A stretch of 64,000 bases of DNA from Morganella morganii_D (GCA_044772875.1 CP173058.1:744001-808000); one strand, 5' to 3'. Positions 26,573 to 34,041 are shown, numbered from the stretch's first letter. Numbers and translations: made by a program. Notes: generated from the sequence alone by a model not told the origin.

Positions 26573-26800
26573 TTGAGACAACTCGATAAAAACAACACGC
26601 CGTATTCAAAAAGAAAGCGGAATGACTTTATTTCAAAAATAGATCACAGCGATGCCTACCCGCCGAACGTGGCGCGTAATAATACCTTTATCCACCTGGA
26701 AAGCGTCCTCGGCGAGTTATTTAAACACCAGCACTGTAACGCGGTCAGCAAAACAGCACTGACCCGGTTTACGGAGAAAGCCCATGAATTTACAAAATAA
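26573..26800 (+). CDS. Hypothetical 75-residue ORF, possibly the tail of a lost effector gene
   Basis: The frame begins at TTG directly after the truncated immunity copy and overlaps the first lipoprotein gene by 17 bp. The product is basic and hydrophilic (RKRNDFISKIDHSDAYPP, LGELFKHQHCNAVSK), with no signal peptide, membrane segment or recognised domain. There is no good ribosome-binding site at the TTG. Its place between an immunity scar and a run of lipoprotein genes fits the 3' end of an effector whose front was lost by recombination. That is inference; it could also be a non-coding frame. Confidence 0.35.
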   Translation: MRQLDKNNTPYSKRKRNDFISKIDHSDAYPPNVARNNTFIHLESVLGELFKHQHCNAVSKTALTRFTEKAHEFTK

Positions 26801-27566
26801 TGTACGTCTTACTGTGTTATTGCCCGCTATGGTCCTTACCGGCTGCGCTTACAGCACCACCTTATCCCCGCCTGCAGACAGCCGGAATATTCATTTTTCC
26901 GCCACCGTCCCTGCAGAACTGGAGTCCCTGCCGTTATCTGCGATGTACCGCTCTGAAAAGTGTACCCGTACCCGGACAAGCGGCAGCGGCAAATCCTATG
27001 AGGTTCCGGGGTTTAACAGTGCCAGATACCCGTTGTCTGTCACAGCAACCGGTGATGTCACCGCAGATATTCCGGTCAGTGGCGGCGGTTATTGTGACTG
27101 GCAGCTCAGCAATGTTAAGTTTGAAGTCAGGCTGAAAAATCCGCTAATGATTGATCCGGAAATCACAACAAACCATGGTTTTGAAACTGTGTTTATTACC
27201 GATAATAATGCCCCACAGGCGTTTAATGGCGGATATATCCATCATCAGGGGGATTTAAGGGGGTTTATGCTGCTATTTCCTTTGATTAGCGAGCTATTTC
27301 TTGGAAAACATGAAAAGATACTCTGGTTGATAGGTGAAAGCGATATGCTGACCTACCGCTTATCAGGTACTGATAATGTCCACCTGACCGTAAATTATGA
27401 AAGCGATATGCTCAGCCGCTGGACAGGGGTTAAAGAAAAAAAAGAGGGTAACTCGCCCATCATGACCTATCCGAACGGTGAAATAGATCCTGATCCGGAG
27501 ATTTTCCCCGACTATAAAAAATTACTAAAAATCCGTGAAGAGCGTAAGAATCATGTTCAGCGTTAA
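26784..27566 (+). CDS. Lipoprotein paralog 1 of 3, possible T6SS immunity protein
   Basis: The 260-residue precursor has a signal peptide ending in a lipobox (MVLTGC, Cys21) followed by AYS; Ala at +2 suggests the outer membrane. The mature part has conserved Cys residues (RSEKC, GGYCDW), a motif DNNAPQAFNGGY, and a C-terminal half with LLFPLISELFLGKH. It is the first of three tandem relatives and is unlike any household lipoprotein I recognise. Arrays of lipoproteins behind a vgrG often protect against periplasm-acting effectors such as lipases; this role is inferred from position only. ATG preceded by GGAGAAAGCCC. Confidence 0.7.
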   Translation: MNLQNNVRLTVLLPAMVLTGCAYSTTLSPPADSRNIHFSATVPAELESLPLSAMYRSEKCTRTRTSGSGKSYEVPGFNSARYPLSVTATGDVTADIPVSGGGYCDWQLSNVKFEVRLKNPLMIDPEITTNHGFETVFITDNNAPQAFNGGYIHHQGDLRGFMLLFPLISELFLGKHEKILWLIGESDMLTYRLSGTDNVHLTVNYESDMLSRWTGVKEKKEGNSPIMTYPNGEIDPDPEIFPDYKKLLKIREERKNHVQR

Positions 27567-27591
27567 TCAGGCATCAGCCAAAGATAAATCG

Positions 27592-28365
27592 ATGCGCGGA
27601 TTTTTTATTCCGGTGTTACTGCTAACGATGGTTCTCCCCAGCTGTGCCTACAGCACCATCCTGGCCCCGCCGGCAGACAGCCGGAATATTCATTTTTCCG
27701 CCACCGTCCCTGCCGAACTGGAATCCCTGCCGTTATCCGCGATGTACCGCTCTGAAAAGTGCACCCGTACCCGGACAAGCGGCAGCGGCAAATCCTATGA
27801 GGTTCCGGGGTTTAACAGTGCCAGATACCCGTTGTCTGTCACAGCAACCGGTGATGTCACCGCAGATATTCCGGTCAGTGGCGGCGGATATTGTGACTGG
27901 CAGCTCAGCAATATTAAGTTTGAAGTCAGGCTGAAAAATCCTCAGGTAATTGACCCTGAGATCACAAAAAATCATGGTGTTAAGACAGTATTCATTACCG
28001 ATAATAATGCCCCGCAGGCGTTTAATGGCGGATATATCCCTCATCAGGGGGACTTTAATGAGTCATTGTTATTATTTCCATTTATAAGTGAATATTTTCT
28101 TGGCGGACATAAAAAAACTATTGAGGTCATAGGTGAAAGCGATATGCTGACCTACCGCTTATCAGATACTGATAATATTCACCTGACTGTAAATTATGAA
28201 AGCGATATGTTTAGTTACTGGACTGATGTCAAAGAAAAAAAAGAAGGAAATAAAACAGTTATTATTTATCCGAATGGTGAAGAAGAACGAAAATCCAAAA
28301 GCTATCCGGACTATAAAAAACTACTGAAAATATATAATGAACGTAAAAATAATGTTAACCATTAA
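27592..28365 (+). CDS. Lipoprotein paralog 2 of 3
   Basis: The start is set at 27592 (MRGFFIPVLLLTMVLPSC), which gives a compact signal peptide and lipobox (VLPSC); a longer frame from 27535 would overlap paralog 1 and add a non-signal extension. The mature protein is very close to paralog 1 in its first ~100 residues: a 266-bp block, 27676-27941, differs from 26877-27142 at six positions by my count. It then diverges in the region after the motif DNNAPQAFNGGY (LLFPFISEYFLGGHKK). A near-identical front with a divergent back suggests recent duplication or gene conversion with a diversifying C-terminal domain. Confidence 0.72.
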   Translation: MRGFFIPVLLLTMVLPSCAYSTILAPPADSRNIHFSATVPAELESLPLSAMYRSEKCTRTRTSGSGKSYEVPGFNSARYPLSVTATGDVTADIPVSGGGYCDWQLSNIKFEVRLKNPQVIDPEITKNHGVKTVFITDNNAPQAFNGGYIPHQGDFNESLLLFPFISEYFLGGHKKTIEVIGESDMLTYRLSDTDNIHLTVNYESDMFSYWTDVKEKKEGNKTVIIYPNGEEERKSKSYPDYKKLLKIYNERKNNVNH

Positions 28366-28452
28366 TCCGGCGCCATCCGGAGAAAAATGTATAACTGCAT
28401 TATCGGCTCCGGTACCGTGATTAACGATTAAATTATTTAATGAGGACAAACT

Positions 28453-28602
28453 GTGAAACTGAGTATTATCCCGACGTTATTATGTTCAGTATTACTGATT
28501 TCTGTTCCGGTTAAAGCAGCAGATTTTTCGACAAACAATACCGTATTAAAATACGCCATTGAATGTTACAGGGAAGATACTTATGAAATTACTGTGTCAT
28601 AA
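28453..28602 (+). CDS. 49-residue secreted-protein remnant
   Basis: The frame starts at GTG behind a good TGAGGAC ribosome-binding site and encodes a clear signal peptide (MKLSIIPTLLCSVLLIS) cleaved near VKAADFS, then only ~25 further residues, ending inside the start of the third lipoprotein gene. A second copy of the CTGTTCCGGTTAAAGC...GCAGATTTTTCGACAAAC stretch occurs at 29446-29484. The ORF therefore looks like the surviving front of a larger exported protein. It may still be translated, since its signals are intact. Confidence 0.5.
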   Translation: MKLSIIPTLLCSVLLISVPVKAADFSTNNTVLKYAIECYREDTYEITVS

Positions 28603-29362
28603 AAATATATTACCTCTCTTACCTGTATTATTACTGTCGCAGGGATGCGCGCAGAATACCGCATTTTCCCCGCCGGTGAACGGGGAGCGTATCCGTTTTA
28701 CCGCCACCGTACCCGCTGAACTGGAGGCATTACCGCTTCATACCATCTACCGTTCTGATATCTGCCGGGATGAGAGACAGAATTCCAACTGGGAAACGTA
28801 TACCGTACCGGGGTATCACCGGGAGCGCTATCCGCTGGCCATGCTCACGCAGGGTAAGACGGAAGCCGATATTCCCGAATCCGGGGGCGGTGAGTGCAAC
28901 TGGAAACTCAGTAATATTGTTTTTGAAGTCAGACTCAGGGACCCGACCCAAATAGATCCGTTAATTTCGAAAAATTTTGGTGCGGAAGCCACATTTGTAC
29001 TGGACAATAATGCACCAGCCATATTTGATGGTGGTTACGAAAAGAAAATAGGGGATATGAATGAAAAATTGATATTCTTTCCTTTGATTAGTGAGAGTTT
29101 TATTGGTGGTCACGATAAGTCATTTAGGCTAATTAAAAAATATGAAACCCTAACCTATAAAGTCAAAAATACTAAAAACATCAATCTGACCATAGACTAT
29201 AAATCGGATATGAAAAGTTTTCGGAAAGGCGTTAAAAAGAAAGAAGAAGGAGCAAAGCCGACAATGACTTACCCAGATGGAAATATTGTTTATGGTGAAG
29301 ATAAGCCTCAATACAAAAAGCTGATCGAGATATCAGAATCAATGTCCTCTAAATACCCCTGA
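28583..29362 (+). CDS. Lipoprotein paralog 3 of 3
   Basis: The start is set at 28583 (MKLLCHKNILPLLPVLLL) with AGGGAAG upstream; an earlier in-frame ATG at 28559 lacks such a site. The signal peptide ends in lipobox LLSQGC followed by AQN. The mature protein shares the family plan with paralogs 1 and 2: RIRFTATVPAELEALPL, GGGECNWKLSNI, DNNAPAIFDGGY and FFPLISESFIGGHDKS. It is clearly more distant and has a more Lys-rich, lower-GC second half. This is the last gene of the T6SS-linked array. Confidence 0.7.
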   Translation: MKLLCHKNILPLLPVLLLSQGCAQNTAFSPPVNGERIRFTATVPAELEALPLHTIYRSDICRDERQNSNWETYTVPGYHRERYPLAMLTQGKTEADIPESGGGECNWKLSNIVFEVRLRDPTQIDPLISKNFGAEATFVLDNNAPAIFDGGYEKKIGDMNEKLIFFPLISESFIGGHDKSFRLIKKYETLTYKVKNTKNINLTIDYKSDMKSFRKGVKKKEEGAKPTMTYPDGNIVYGEDKPQYKKLIEISESMSSKYP

Positions 29363-29436
29363 TTTGCTACTGTTTTTCTGAACGGAAAAATAATATTAAT
29401 CGCTATTCCGGCATCTGCTCTGCCGGAGAAAAATTC

Positions 29437-29637
29437 GTGACTATATTATCTGTTCCGGTTAAAGCCGCAGATTTTTCGACAAACCATCCGAATTCAAGTG
29501 CGGCGCTGTTCAGCTCTGCGGTTATCAGCGGAATTATACTTCTGCCGTTGCTGATTCCGGCGCAGATATGTGCGCTGACCTGCCGGGGTAACAAATGTGT
29601 GACTACGTCGGCAGGGTTAGCAGAGCAGTATCCGTGA
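29437..29637 (+). pseudogene. Second copy of the secreted-protein remnant
   Basis: Starting at GTG 29437 the frame reads SVPVKAADFSTNHPNSSAALF, matching the signal-peptide cleavage region of the 28453-28602 ORF (VPVKAADFSTN), then a hydrophobic stretch (VISGIILLPLLIPAQ). The N-terminal part of the signal peptide is missing, and after ~30 residues the frame runs antisense through the integrase fragment. The real homologous part therefore ends near 29550. I read it as a broken exported protein. Confidence 0.45.
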
Positions 29638-29899
29638 GCCCATCCCCACTGCATAACAGCGTGAATACGCTGTTTGATTCTGGAGGCTGTTTCAGCCCTG
29701 GACAGCCAGACCGGGGACAGAGCGGAGGCGATATCGGCGGGCATAACTGTATCTATCACTGATTTGCCGATGACAGGGAAGATATATTGCTCAAGTGTGG
29801 TTATCCACTGAGTAGAAAAAGTCCGGTAACTCCGCCGTGAGGTAATGGCTTGTCACCGGGTTGTATGTGTTTCGCTTTAGCGTTTGTTAATAAGGCCAT
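29580..29899 (-). pseudogene. Gutted P4-like phage/island integrase
   Basis: On the minus strand an ATG at 29899 opens MALLTNAKAKHIQPGDKPLP, the arm-type DNA-binding (DUF4102) N-terminus of P4-family integrases, which stops after ~30 residues. A short distance on, in another frame, the core-binding domain appears: WITTLEQYIFPVIGK, then ALSPVWLSRAETASRIKQRI and MQWGWAHGYCSANPADVV, ending about LLPRQ at 29580. The segment joining the two is deleted and the whole catalytic domain (R...HxxR...Y) is missing. It is the relic of an integrative element at the right edge of the T6SS effector region. Confidence 0.85.
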
Positions 29900-30059
29900 A
29901 ATGATGAATTCCTGAAAATCGGGTGTGCCTTTTGGTATGCCATCAACAGTTGGAACAGAAAGGATTTGATTATAGTAAATTGGAATGTGGATCAATATTA
30001 TCTATTGATAAATATTGGTATATTATATTTAATCAGACGTAATTAAACGTATAATAAGC

Positions 30060-30076
30060 GGACTCCTTCTCCGCCA
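30060..30076 (+). other. tRNA-3'-end-like sequence, possible old attachment site
   Basis: GGACTCCTTCTCCGCCA reads like the T-arm tail and acceptor end of a tRNA-Ser-type gene (ending CCGCCA) with no tRNA body upstream. It lies ~160 bp from the start of the integrase relic and just before a terminator hairpin. P4-type integrases use such 3' ends as attachment cores. It may be one att scar of the lost element; the identification rests on these few bases and the context. Confidence 0.35.
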
Positions 30077-30082
30077 TAATTC

Positions 30083-30116
30083 AACGCCATACTACTGATT
30101 AGCATGGCGTTTTTTA
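30083..30116 (+). terminator. Rho-independent terminator
   Basis: Arms AACGCCAT (30083-30090) and ATGGCGTT (30104-30111) are perfect complements around a 13-base loop and are followed by a T-rich tract. On the plus strand it would end a transcript coming from the tRNA-like sequence. Confidence 0.8.
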
Positions 30117-30828
30117 TTTTATGGTTTCGTTGGTATGTCATTCCGTTTTGCCGGTGGCTGATGTATATCAACCGGCTGTACCACCAGCTGTTTAACATTG
30201 TGTGGTAATAAAAGAGCGGCCGGAAGAACACCCCGGAATGTCCGGGCAGTATGCAGAATGTAACCCCCCTGTTCAGGGATTTGTCCCACGGAAAGAAAAT
30301 AGGCCGGTAACGGGCAGGCGCAGGTATGAACCACGCAGTTCCGCAACAGCCTGAAGAAATGCACAAAGTACCGCGTAAATAAAAAACGACACATTGCCGA
30401 ATGTGGCACTGAACCCCAAAACAGCGAAAAGGGAAATAATACCCGCCCCGCGCAGCAGGAAAAGTAGTGATCATTGCAAAGGAAGAACCGGAAAGGAAAC
30501 AACCGGCAAATAAGCGACGGCAGTTTTGGGAAGGGTGATTTTCATCAGTATATTCCGGTTCAAAAAGTTGATCCTGTCACTGAAGAACATTTATACCACA
30601 CACCTGACAGATACCGGAACTTAACAGTATACCTGCTGTTATTTCCGGCAGCCGGTTCCGATAGGTTATAACACAATTCAGTATATCATCATGAAACAAT
30701 AATCTGTTTTTGGTAAAGCAAGAATAACAGCATATATTATCCGGCGATAAAATGTACCATGATGAATATTGACCAACAAACTGCTAATCTGGTTGTTGTG
30801 TTATTACTGCTATGCAAGTGAGGATATA
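30117..30828. other. Gene-poor stretch with a possible decayed minus-strand gene
   Basis: No intact gene is convincing here. On the minus strand between ~30119 and 30480 one frame has a hydrophobic, membrane-like run (AGIISLFAVLGFSATFGNV) that hits a stop. A neighbouring frame continues protein-like text (GGYILHTARTFRGVLPAALL) to a stop near 30119. This pattern fits a frameshifted gene of unknown family. From 30500 to 30768 nothing is recognised; 30769-30828 is the hdeA leader. Confidence 0.3.
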
Positions 30829-31170
30829 ATGAAAAAATTAATCATTGTTGGTGCAATTGTTGCTGCTATGACCAGTACCTTCGCTATGGCTGCCGATAGT
30901 CCCGGCCCGAAACATGATGTTACGCAAAAACCTGTCTCACAATGGACTTGTGAAGATTTTCTCTCTGTTGATGAAAATTTCTACCCGACGGCTGTTGGTA
31001 TAGCCGGAATTATCACAAGTAAAAATAAGGTTGAAGATTCCACTATCGATGTACAGGGAATTATGACCGCAACTCCGGCAATTATTGAATCATGCAAAAA
31101 AGATCCAAAATCCTCTTTTTTACAAAGAGTGGAAGAATTTGGTAAAGCATACTCACAAATATCCGGCTGA
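30829..31170 (+). CDS. hdeA: Acid-stress periplasmic chaperone HdeA
   Basis: HdeA is a small periplasmic chaperone that unfolds at low pH and keeps other proteins from aggregating. The 113-residue precursor starts at 30829 behind GTGAGGATATA; a longer frame adds a non-signal extension. The signal peptide ends FAMAADS. The mature protein keeps the family core: KPVSQWTCEDFLSVDENFYP, then DVQGIMTATPAIIESCKKD, including the two Cys that form the single disulphide. It stands alone, without hdeB or hdeD beside it, and is followed by a strong hairpin. Confidence 0.93.
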   Translation: MKKLIIVGAIVAAMTSTFAMAADSPGPKHDVTQKPVSQWTCEDFLSVDENFYPTAVGIAGIITSKNKVEDSTIDVQGIMTATPAIIESCKKDPKSSFLQRVEEFGKAYSQISG

Positions 31171-31192
31171 TAACCCGGCAGCTCCGGTACTC

Positions 31193-31215
31193 TGAGGGGG
31201 CGTTTGTCCCCCTCA
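31193..31215 (+). terminator. Hairpin downstream of hdeA
   Basis: TGAGGGGG (31193-31200) pairs perfectly with CCCCCTCA (31208-31215) over a 7-base loop, 22 bp after the hdeA stop. The T-tract after it is weak. Confidence 0.65.
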
Positions 31216-31303
31216 ATCTTCCGGTTCATTCTGAGAAAGGTAATGATTTCCTCTTTTATTTTTTTGTTGTTGCGTTCGGTGTCATTGTTCGTATTTACGG
31301 TAT

Positions 31304-31515
31304 TCACTGAAACTTTCCGCGACAAATTCTATCATTTTCGCTGTTAATATACTGACTCTCTTTCAGTAAATTCGCCATATCCCCGCCGTGACCATCGGGT
31401 ATTTTACCGATGTCCTTTATTTTGACGCCTACCTGCTGTAATACCTGAATCCGGGTAAGGCATTCGATACTGTCAGTCCGGTCTTCCCTGCAATTTCAAC
31501 AACCTGAAGTAATAT
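31304..31515 (-). pseudogene. Frameshifted MerR-family regulator remnant
   Basis: On the minus strand an AGGAGG site (31526-31521) precedes ATA-TTA-CTT, in place of a start codon, and the frame VVEIAGKTGLTVSNALPG, the usual MerR recognition helix region. The match then moves to another frame: CLTRIQVLQQVGVKIKDIGK, typical of the MerR second helix and wing, and continues to a TGA at 31304. Loss of the start codon, a frameshift and missing residues between the two halves make it a pseudogene. What it controlled is unknown. Confidence 0.7.
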
Positions 31516-31676
31516 ATTTCCCTCCTGTAATGCTGCTCAGGCTACGGCCTTATGTAACGTAAGAGTCAATACGCGGTTTTTATTTTATTACGTCTGTTTT
31601 GCCGATAGCTGCACGTACAGCATTGTACCGGTTCCGTATAATAATGAGATTCAAATAAAAACAGCAGGAGTCACTT

Positions 31677-32372
31677 TTGGTTACCGGACCTTTTATTAAT
31701 GCCGCCGCAGTTCTGATAGGCGGAGTTGCCGGGGCAGGGTTAAGCCACCGGCTGCCGGAACGTATCCGGTCATCCATGCCTTCCGTATTCGGGCTGGCCT
31801 CACTTGCGATTGGGGTTTTACTGATTATAAAATGTACCAATATGCCGGTCATGGTGTTGTCGGTGCTGCTCGGGGCGGTTATTGGTGAACTATGCTGCCT
31901 GGAAGATAAAATTAATGCAGTTGCCGGTAAAATTAAAACATGGCTTCCGGCACGGGGTGGTGCACAGGAAAGTTTTATTGAAAACTATGTGGTGCTTATT
32001 TTTCTGTTCTGTGTCAGCGGCACCGGGATTTTCGGGGCAATGCATGAAGGAATGACCGGTGATCCGACGGTTTTGCTGACCAAGGCGTTTATGGATTTTT
32101 TCACCGCGATGATATTTTCCTGTTCACTGGGCATTGCTGTGTCGGTGATTGCGGTTCCGATGCTGATTATTCAGCTGGCACTGGCGGGCAGCGGCGCTTT
32201 ATTAATGCCGTTTACCACACCGGCGATGATGGCGGATTTTACCGCCGCGGGCGGGGTATTGTTAATTGCGACCGGGCTTAGGATTTGCGGCATTAAAATG
32301 TTTGCGGTGATTAATCTGCTTCCGGCGCTGGTATTGGTGATGCCGTTATCGCTGCTCTGGTCATATTTCTGA
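31677..32372 (+). CDS. DUF554 membrane protein (YqgA-like)
   Basis: The 231-residue protein starts at TTG with a GCAGGAG site and has six to seven hydrophobic segments. It is full length for DUF554, with the family's opening GPFINAAAVLIGGVAGAG, SVFGLASLAIGVLL and the central FCVSGTGIFGAMHEGMTGDP. E. coli YqgA belongs here; the transported substrate or function is not established. It stands apart from its neighbours (gaps of 500 bp and 170 bp). Confidence 0.88.
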   Translation: MVTGPFINAAAVLIGGVAGAGLSHRLPERIRSSMPSVFGLASLAIGVLLIIKCTNMPVMVLSVLLGAVIGELCCLEDKINAVAGKIKTWLPARGGAQESFIENYVVLIFLFCVSGTGIFGAMHEGMTGDPTVLLTKAFMDFFTAMIFSCSLGIAVSVIAVPMLIIQLALAGSGALLMPFTTPAMMADFTAAGGVLLIATGLRICGIKMFAVINLLPALVLVMPLSLLWSYF

Positions 32373-32418
32373 GTTATCTGGTAAATCATACGGATAGAAG
32401 TAACAGGGAACGGCCGGC

Positions 32419-32462
32419 TGTCATGCGGGGTTATTTTTGGTTATTGACCCCGCAAAATGACA
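32419..32462. repeat. Two-tier inverted repeat between DUF554 gene and yjiG remnant
   Basis: Outer arms TGTCAT (32419-32424) and ATGACA (32457-32462) enclose inner arms GCGGGGT (32425-32431) and ACCCCGC (32447-32453), with a 3-base bulge (AAA) on one side and a 15-base loop. It could terminate the DUF554 transcript, although no T-tract follows. Confidence 0.6.
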
Positions 32463-32538
32463 CCTGATTGACCAAAATATCTGAAATCACAGGGTTATAA
32501 TCCGGAAAACCGATTCAGTTACTTGCCGTATTCATTCC

Positions 32539-32922
32539 ATGGACGTCATCAGTATTATCATTTCAGCGGGTAAATCCTCCGTTGATGTCGTACTTTACAC
32601 TTTATTACCGATTATGGTCGTGATGCTGATCATAATGAAATATCTATCTGTCAGAGGCATACTGGATGTGATTGTCCGCTGGCTGGCGCCATGGCTTAAA
32701 CCCTTCGGCTTAACCGGGATGAGTGCATTTTTGCCGCACCGCTGGCGACACGCGCGATTATGGATAAGCGGGGTGTATCTGATCGCCATATGGCTGCAAC
32801 ACCGGCGATGTGTTTTGCCATGGGGCAGGGGAATGTGTTCTATCCGCTTATTCCGTTATGTGATCCCGGCGGCACTGATCGGTATTCTCATCCGCACGGT
32901 TTTGCATATAGTATTATTTTAA
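32539..32922 (+). pseudogene. yjiG: Frameshifted YjiG-family (nucleoside-recognition gate) membrane protein
   Basis: The first ~60 codons encode a normal YjiG-like front (VDVVLYTLLPIMVVMLIIMK, LAPWLKPFGLTGMSAF). The family sequence then continues in a different frame: APLATRAIMDKRGVSDRHMA and CFAMGQGNVFYPLIPL. It returns to the first frame for the end (VIPAALIGILIRTVLHIVLF). Two small indels, with some lost sequence after SAF, explain this. The nominal 127-residue product of the first frame would have a nonsense centre. The usual partner yjiH is not present. Confidence 0.85.
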
Positions 32923-32936
32923 GCCGGAGGAGATAA

Positions 32937-33221
32937 GTGATGGATATTCGTGAGGATGAAACCAGTTTTTATATTCTTTCTGAGGACGGCAAAAACCGGA
33001 TAGCGGAAATCACCTTTGTGTATACAGGGGATAATCTGGCGATTATTGACCATACCATGGTGGATGACAGCCTGCGCGGGCAGAAAGTCGGTAATAAGCT
33101 GGTTGCGGCGGTGGTTGAAAAAATGCGCCGTGAAAACCGGATAATTATTCCGCTCTGTCCGTTTGCCAAAAGTGTGTTTGATAAAACCAGAGAGTATGAC
33201 GACATCCGGCATGCCGGGTGA
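32937..33221 (+). CDS. Small GNAT-type N-acetyltransferase-like protein
   Basis: The 94-residue protein belongs to the short GCN5-related family typified by E. coli YjdJ, with ITFVYTGDNLAIIDHTMVDD, the acetyl-CoA loop LRGQKVGNKLV (R/Q-x-x-G-x-G/K style), and the C-terminal IIPLCPFAKSVFDK. It starts at GTG 32937 or ATG 32940 behind GGAGGA. Its substrate is unknown. It follows the yjiG remnant by 14 bp and may once have shared its transcript. Confidence 0.85.
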   Translation: MMDIREDETSFYILSEDGKNRIAEITFVYTGDNLAIIDHTMVDDSLRGQKVGNKLVAAVVEKMRRENRIIIPLCPFAKSVFDKTREYDDIRHAG

Positions 33222-33274
33222 TACACGATTCCGGAGGGGAAGCCGTTTTTCCCCTCACGGTACAGGCAGACGTG

Positions 33275-33616
33275 TTACCATCCGCAGATATTGGTTTCTT
33301 CATCTATATCATAACCGCGGATAATATTAATCAGATCCTTGACGATTTGCGCCGCATTTTCCGCATCGGCTAACTCTGCGGCGGAACTCACGTCTTTATC
33401 CACGGAAACACCATTATTTTTATTGGTCATGGTGACTATCAGTGCCGCATCATTAATTTTTTCTTTGCCGTCTAATTCACTGACCAGCAAGGCGATTTCT
33501 TCCGCTGCAATCTCAGGAATATATAACTTTTTCGGATTGAGAAAGAGTTTTTCCGCGTTCAGGCTGTTACTTTCATTGATCAACTCTAATAAAAAGCCTT
33601 TGTTTTCGTCGTTCAT
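33275..33616 (-). CDS. yoaG: YoaG-like protein with apparent tandem DUF1869 units
   Basis: The C-terminal ~60 residues match YoaG (DUF1869) closely: NKNNGVSVDKDVSSAAELA, IVKDLINIIRGYDIDE and the terminal CGW. E. coli YoaG is only ~60 residues; this protein has 113. The extra N-terminal half looks like a second, divergent unit: KLYIPEIAAEEIALLVSEL parallels the family helix after its strand. The gene lies 7 bp after yeaR on the same strand, as in E. coli, where yeaR-yoaG responds to nitrate and nitric oxide. Function of the family is unknown. Confidence 0.85.
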   Translation of the reverse strand: MNDENKGFLLELINESNSLNAEKLFLNPKKLYIPEIAAEEIALLVSELDGKEKINDAALIVTMTNKNNGVSVDKDVSSAAELADAENAAQIVKDLINIIRGYDIDEETNICGW

Positions 33617-33623
33617 GATTGTG

Positions 33624-33956
33624 TTACTCCTCGGTCAGGATCTCTGGGGCGACATAAAAATCAACATTAAACACAGTATCGTCAGTAACTGCTTCTATCC
33701 GGTGCCAGGTTTCCGGCGGAAAGACACCGAACTGTCCTGCTTCTATCACCAGGGTGTCTGTTGGTTCAGGGCTGGTTTCATCCGCATAGGAATAGTAAAC
33801 AATCGTGCCCTGCATAACAGACAGTTTAGGATAAACGCCCTGACGGGTGCCTTTATCCAGATGCCTTTCCCGGATAGATTTCGGTGCAGTTTCTTTGGTC
33901 CAAAGCGGGGTGCTCCGGACATGAATGTAGTTTGTCGGAATAATGATACGATCCAT
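33624..33956 (-). CDS. yeaR: YeaR-like DUF1971 cupin protein
   Basis: The start is set at 33956 (MDRIIIPTNYIHVRST), where an AGGAGAG site precedes it; the longer frame to 34016 runs through the operator. The 110-residue protein aligns along its length with E. coli YeaR, with TAPKSIRERHLDKGTRQGVY, SVMQGTIVYYSYADE, EAGQFGVFPPETWHRIEA and a C-terminal NVDFYVAPEIL. The fold is a small cupin (also found at the front of some TehB proteins). In E. coli the gene is controlled by NarL/NarP and NsrR; a good NsrR-like site is present upstream here. Confidence 0.93.
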   Translation of the reverse strand: MDRIIIPTNYIHVRSTPLWTKETAPKSIRERHLDKGTRQGVYPKLSVMQGTIVYYSYADETSPEPTDTLVIEAGQFGVFPPETWHRIEAVTDDTVFNVDFYVAPEILTEE

Positions 33957-34018
33957 CTGTGCTCTCCTGAAATTAAGCAGAGGATTAAGAATCAATCTTA
34001 AAATACTTTTCAGCATTT

Positions 34019-34041
34019 AAAAAGTATTTTAAATGCAACTT
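34019..34041 (-). promoter_or_regulatory. NsrR-like operator upstream of yeaR-yoaG
   Basis: Read on the minus strand, this 23-bp site fits the NsrR 11-1-11 consensus (AAGATGCATTT-n-AAATACATCTT style) at 20 of 23 positions: the left half is AAGTTGCATTT and the right half AAATACTTTTT. It ends 63 bp before the yeaR start codon, a suitable place for repression. NsrR is the nitric-oxide-sensing iron-sulphur repressor. It overlaps a 13-bp perfect palindrome (33998-34010 with 34020-34032). Confidence 0.7.
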
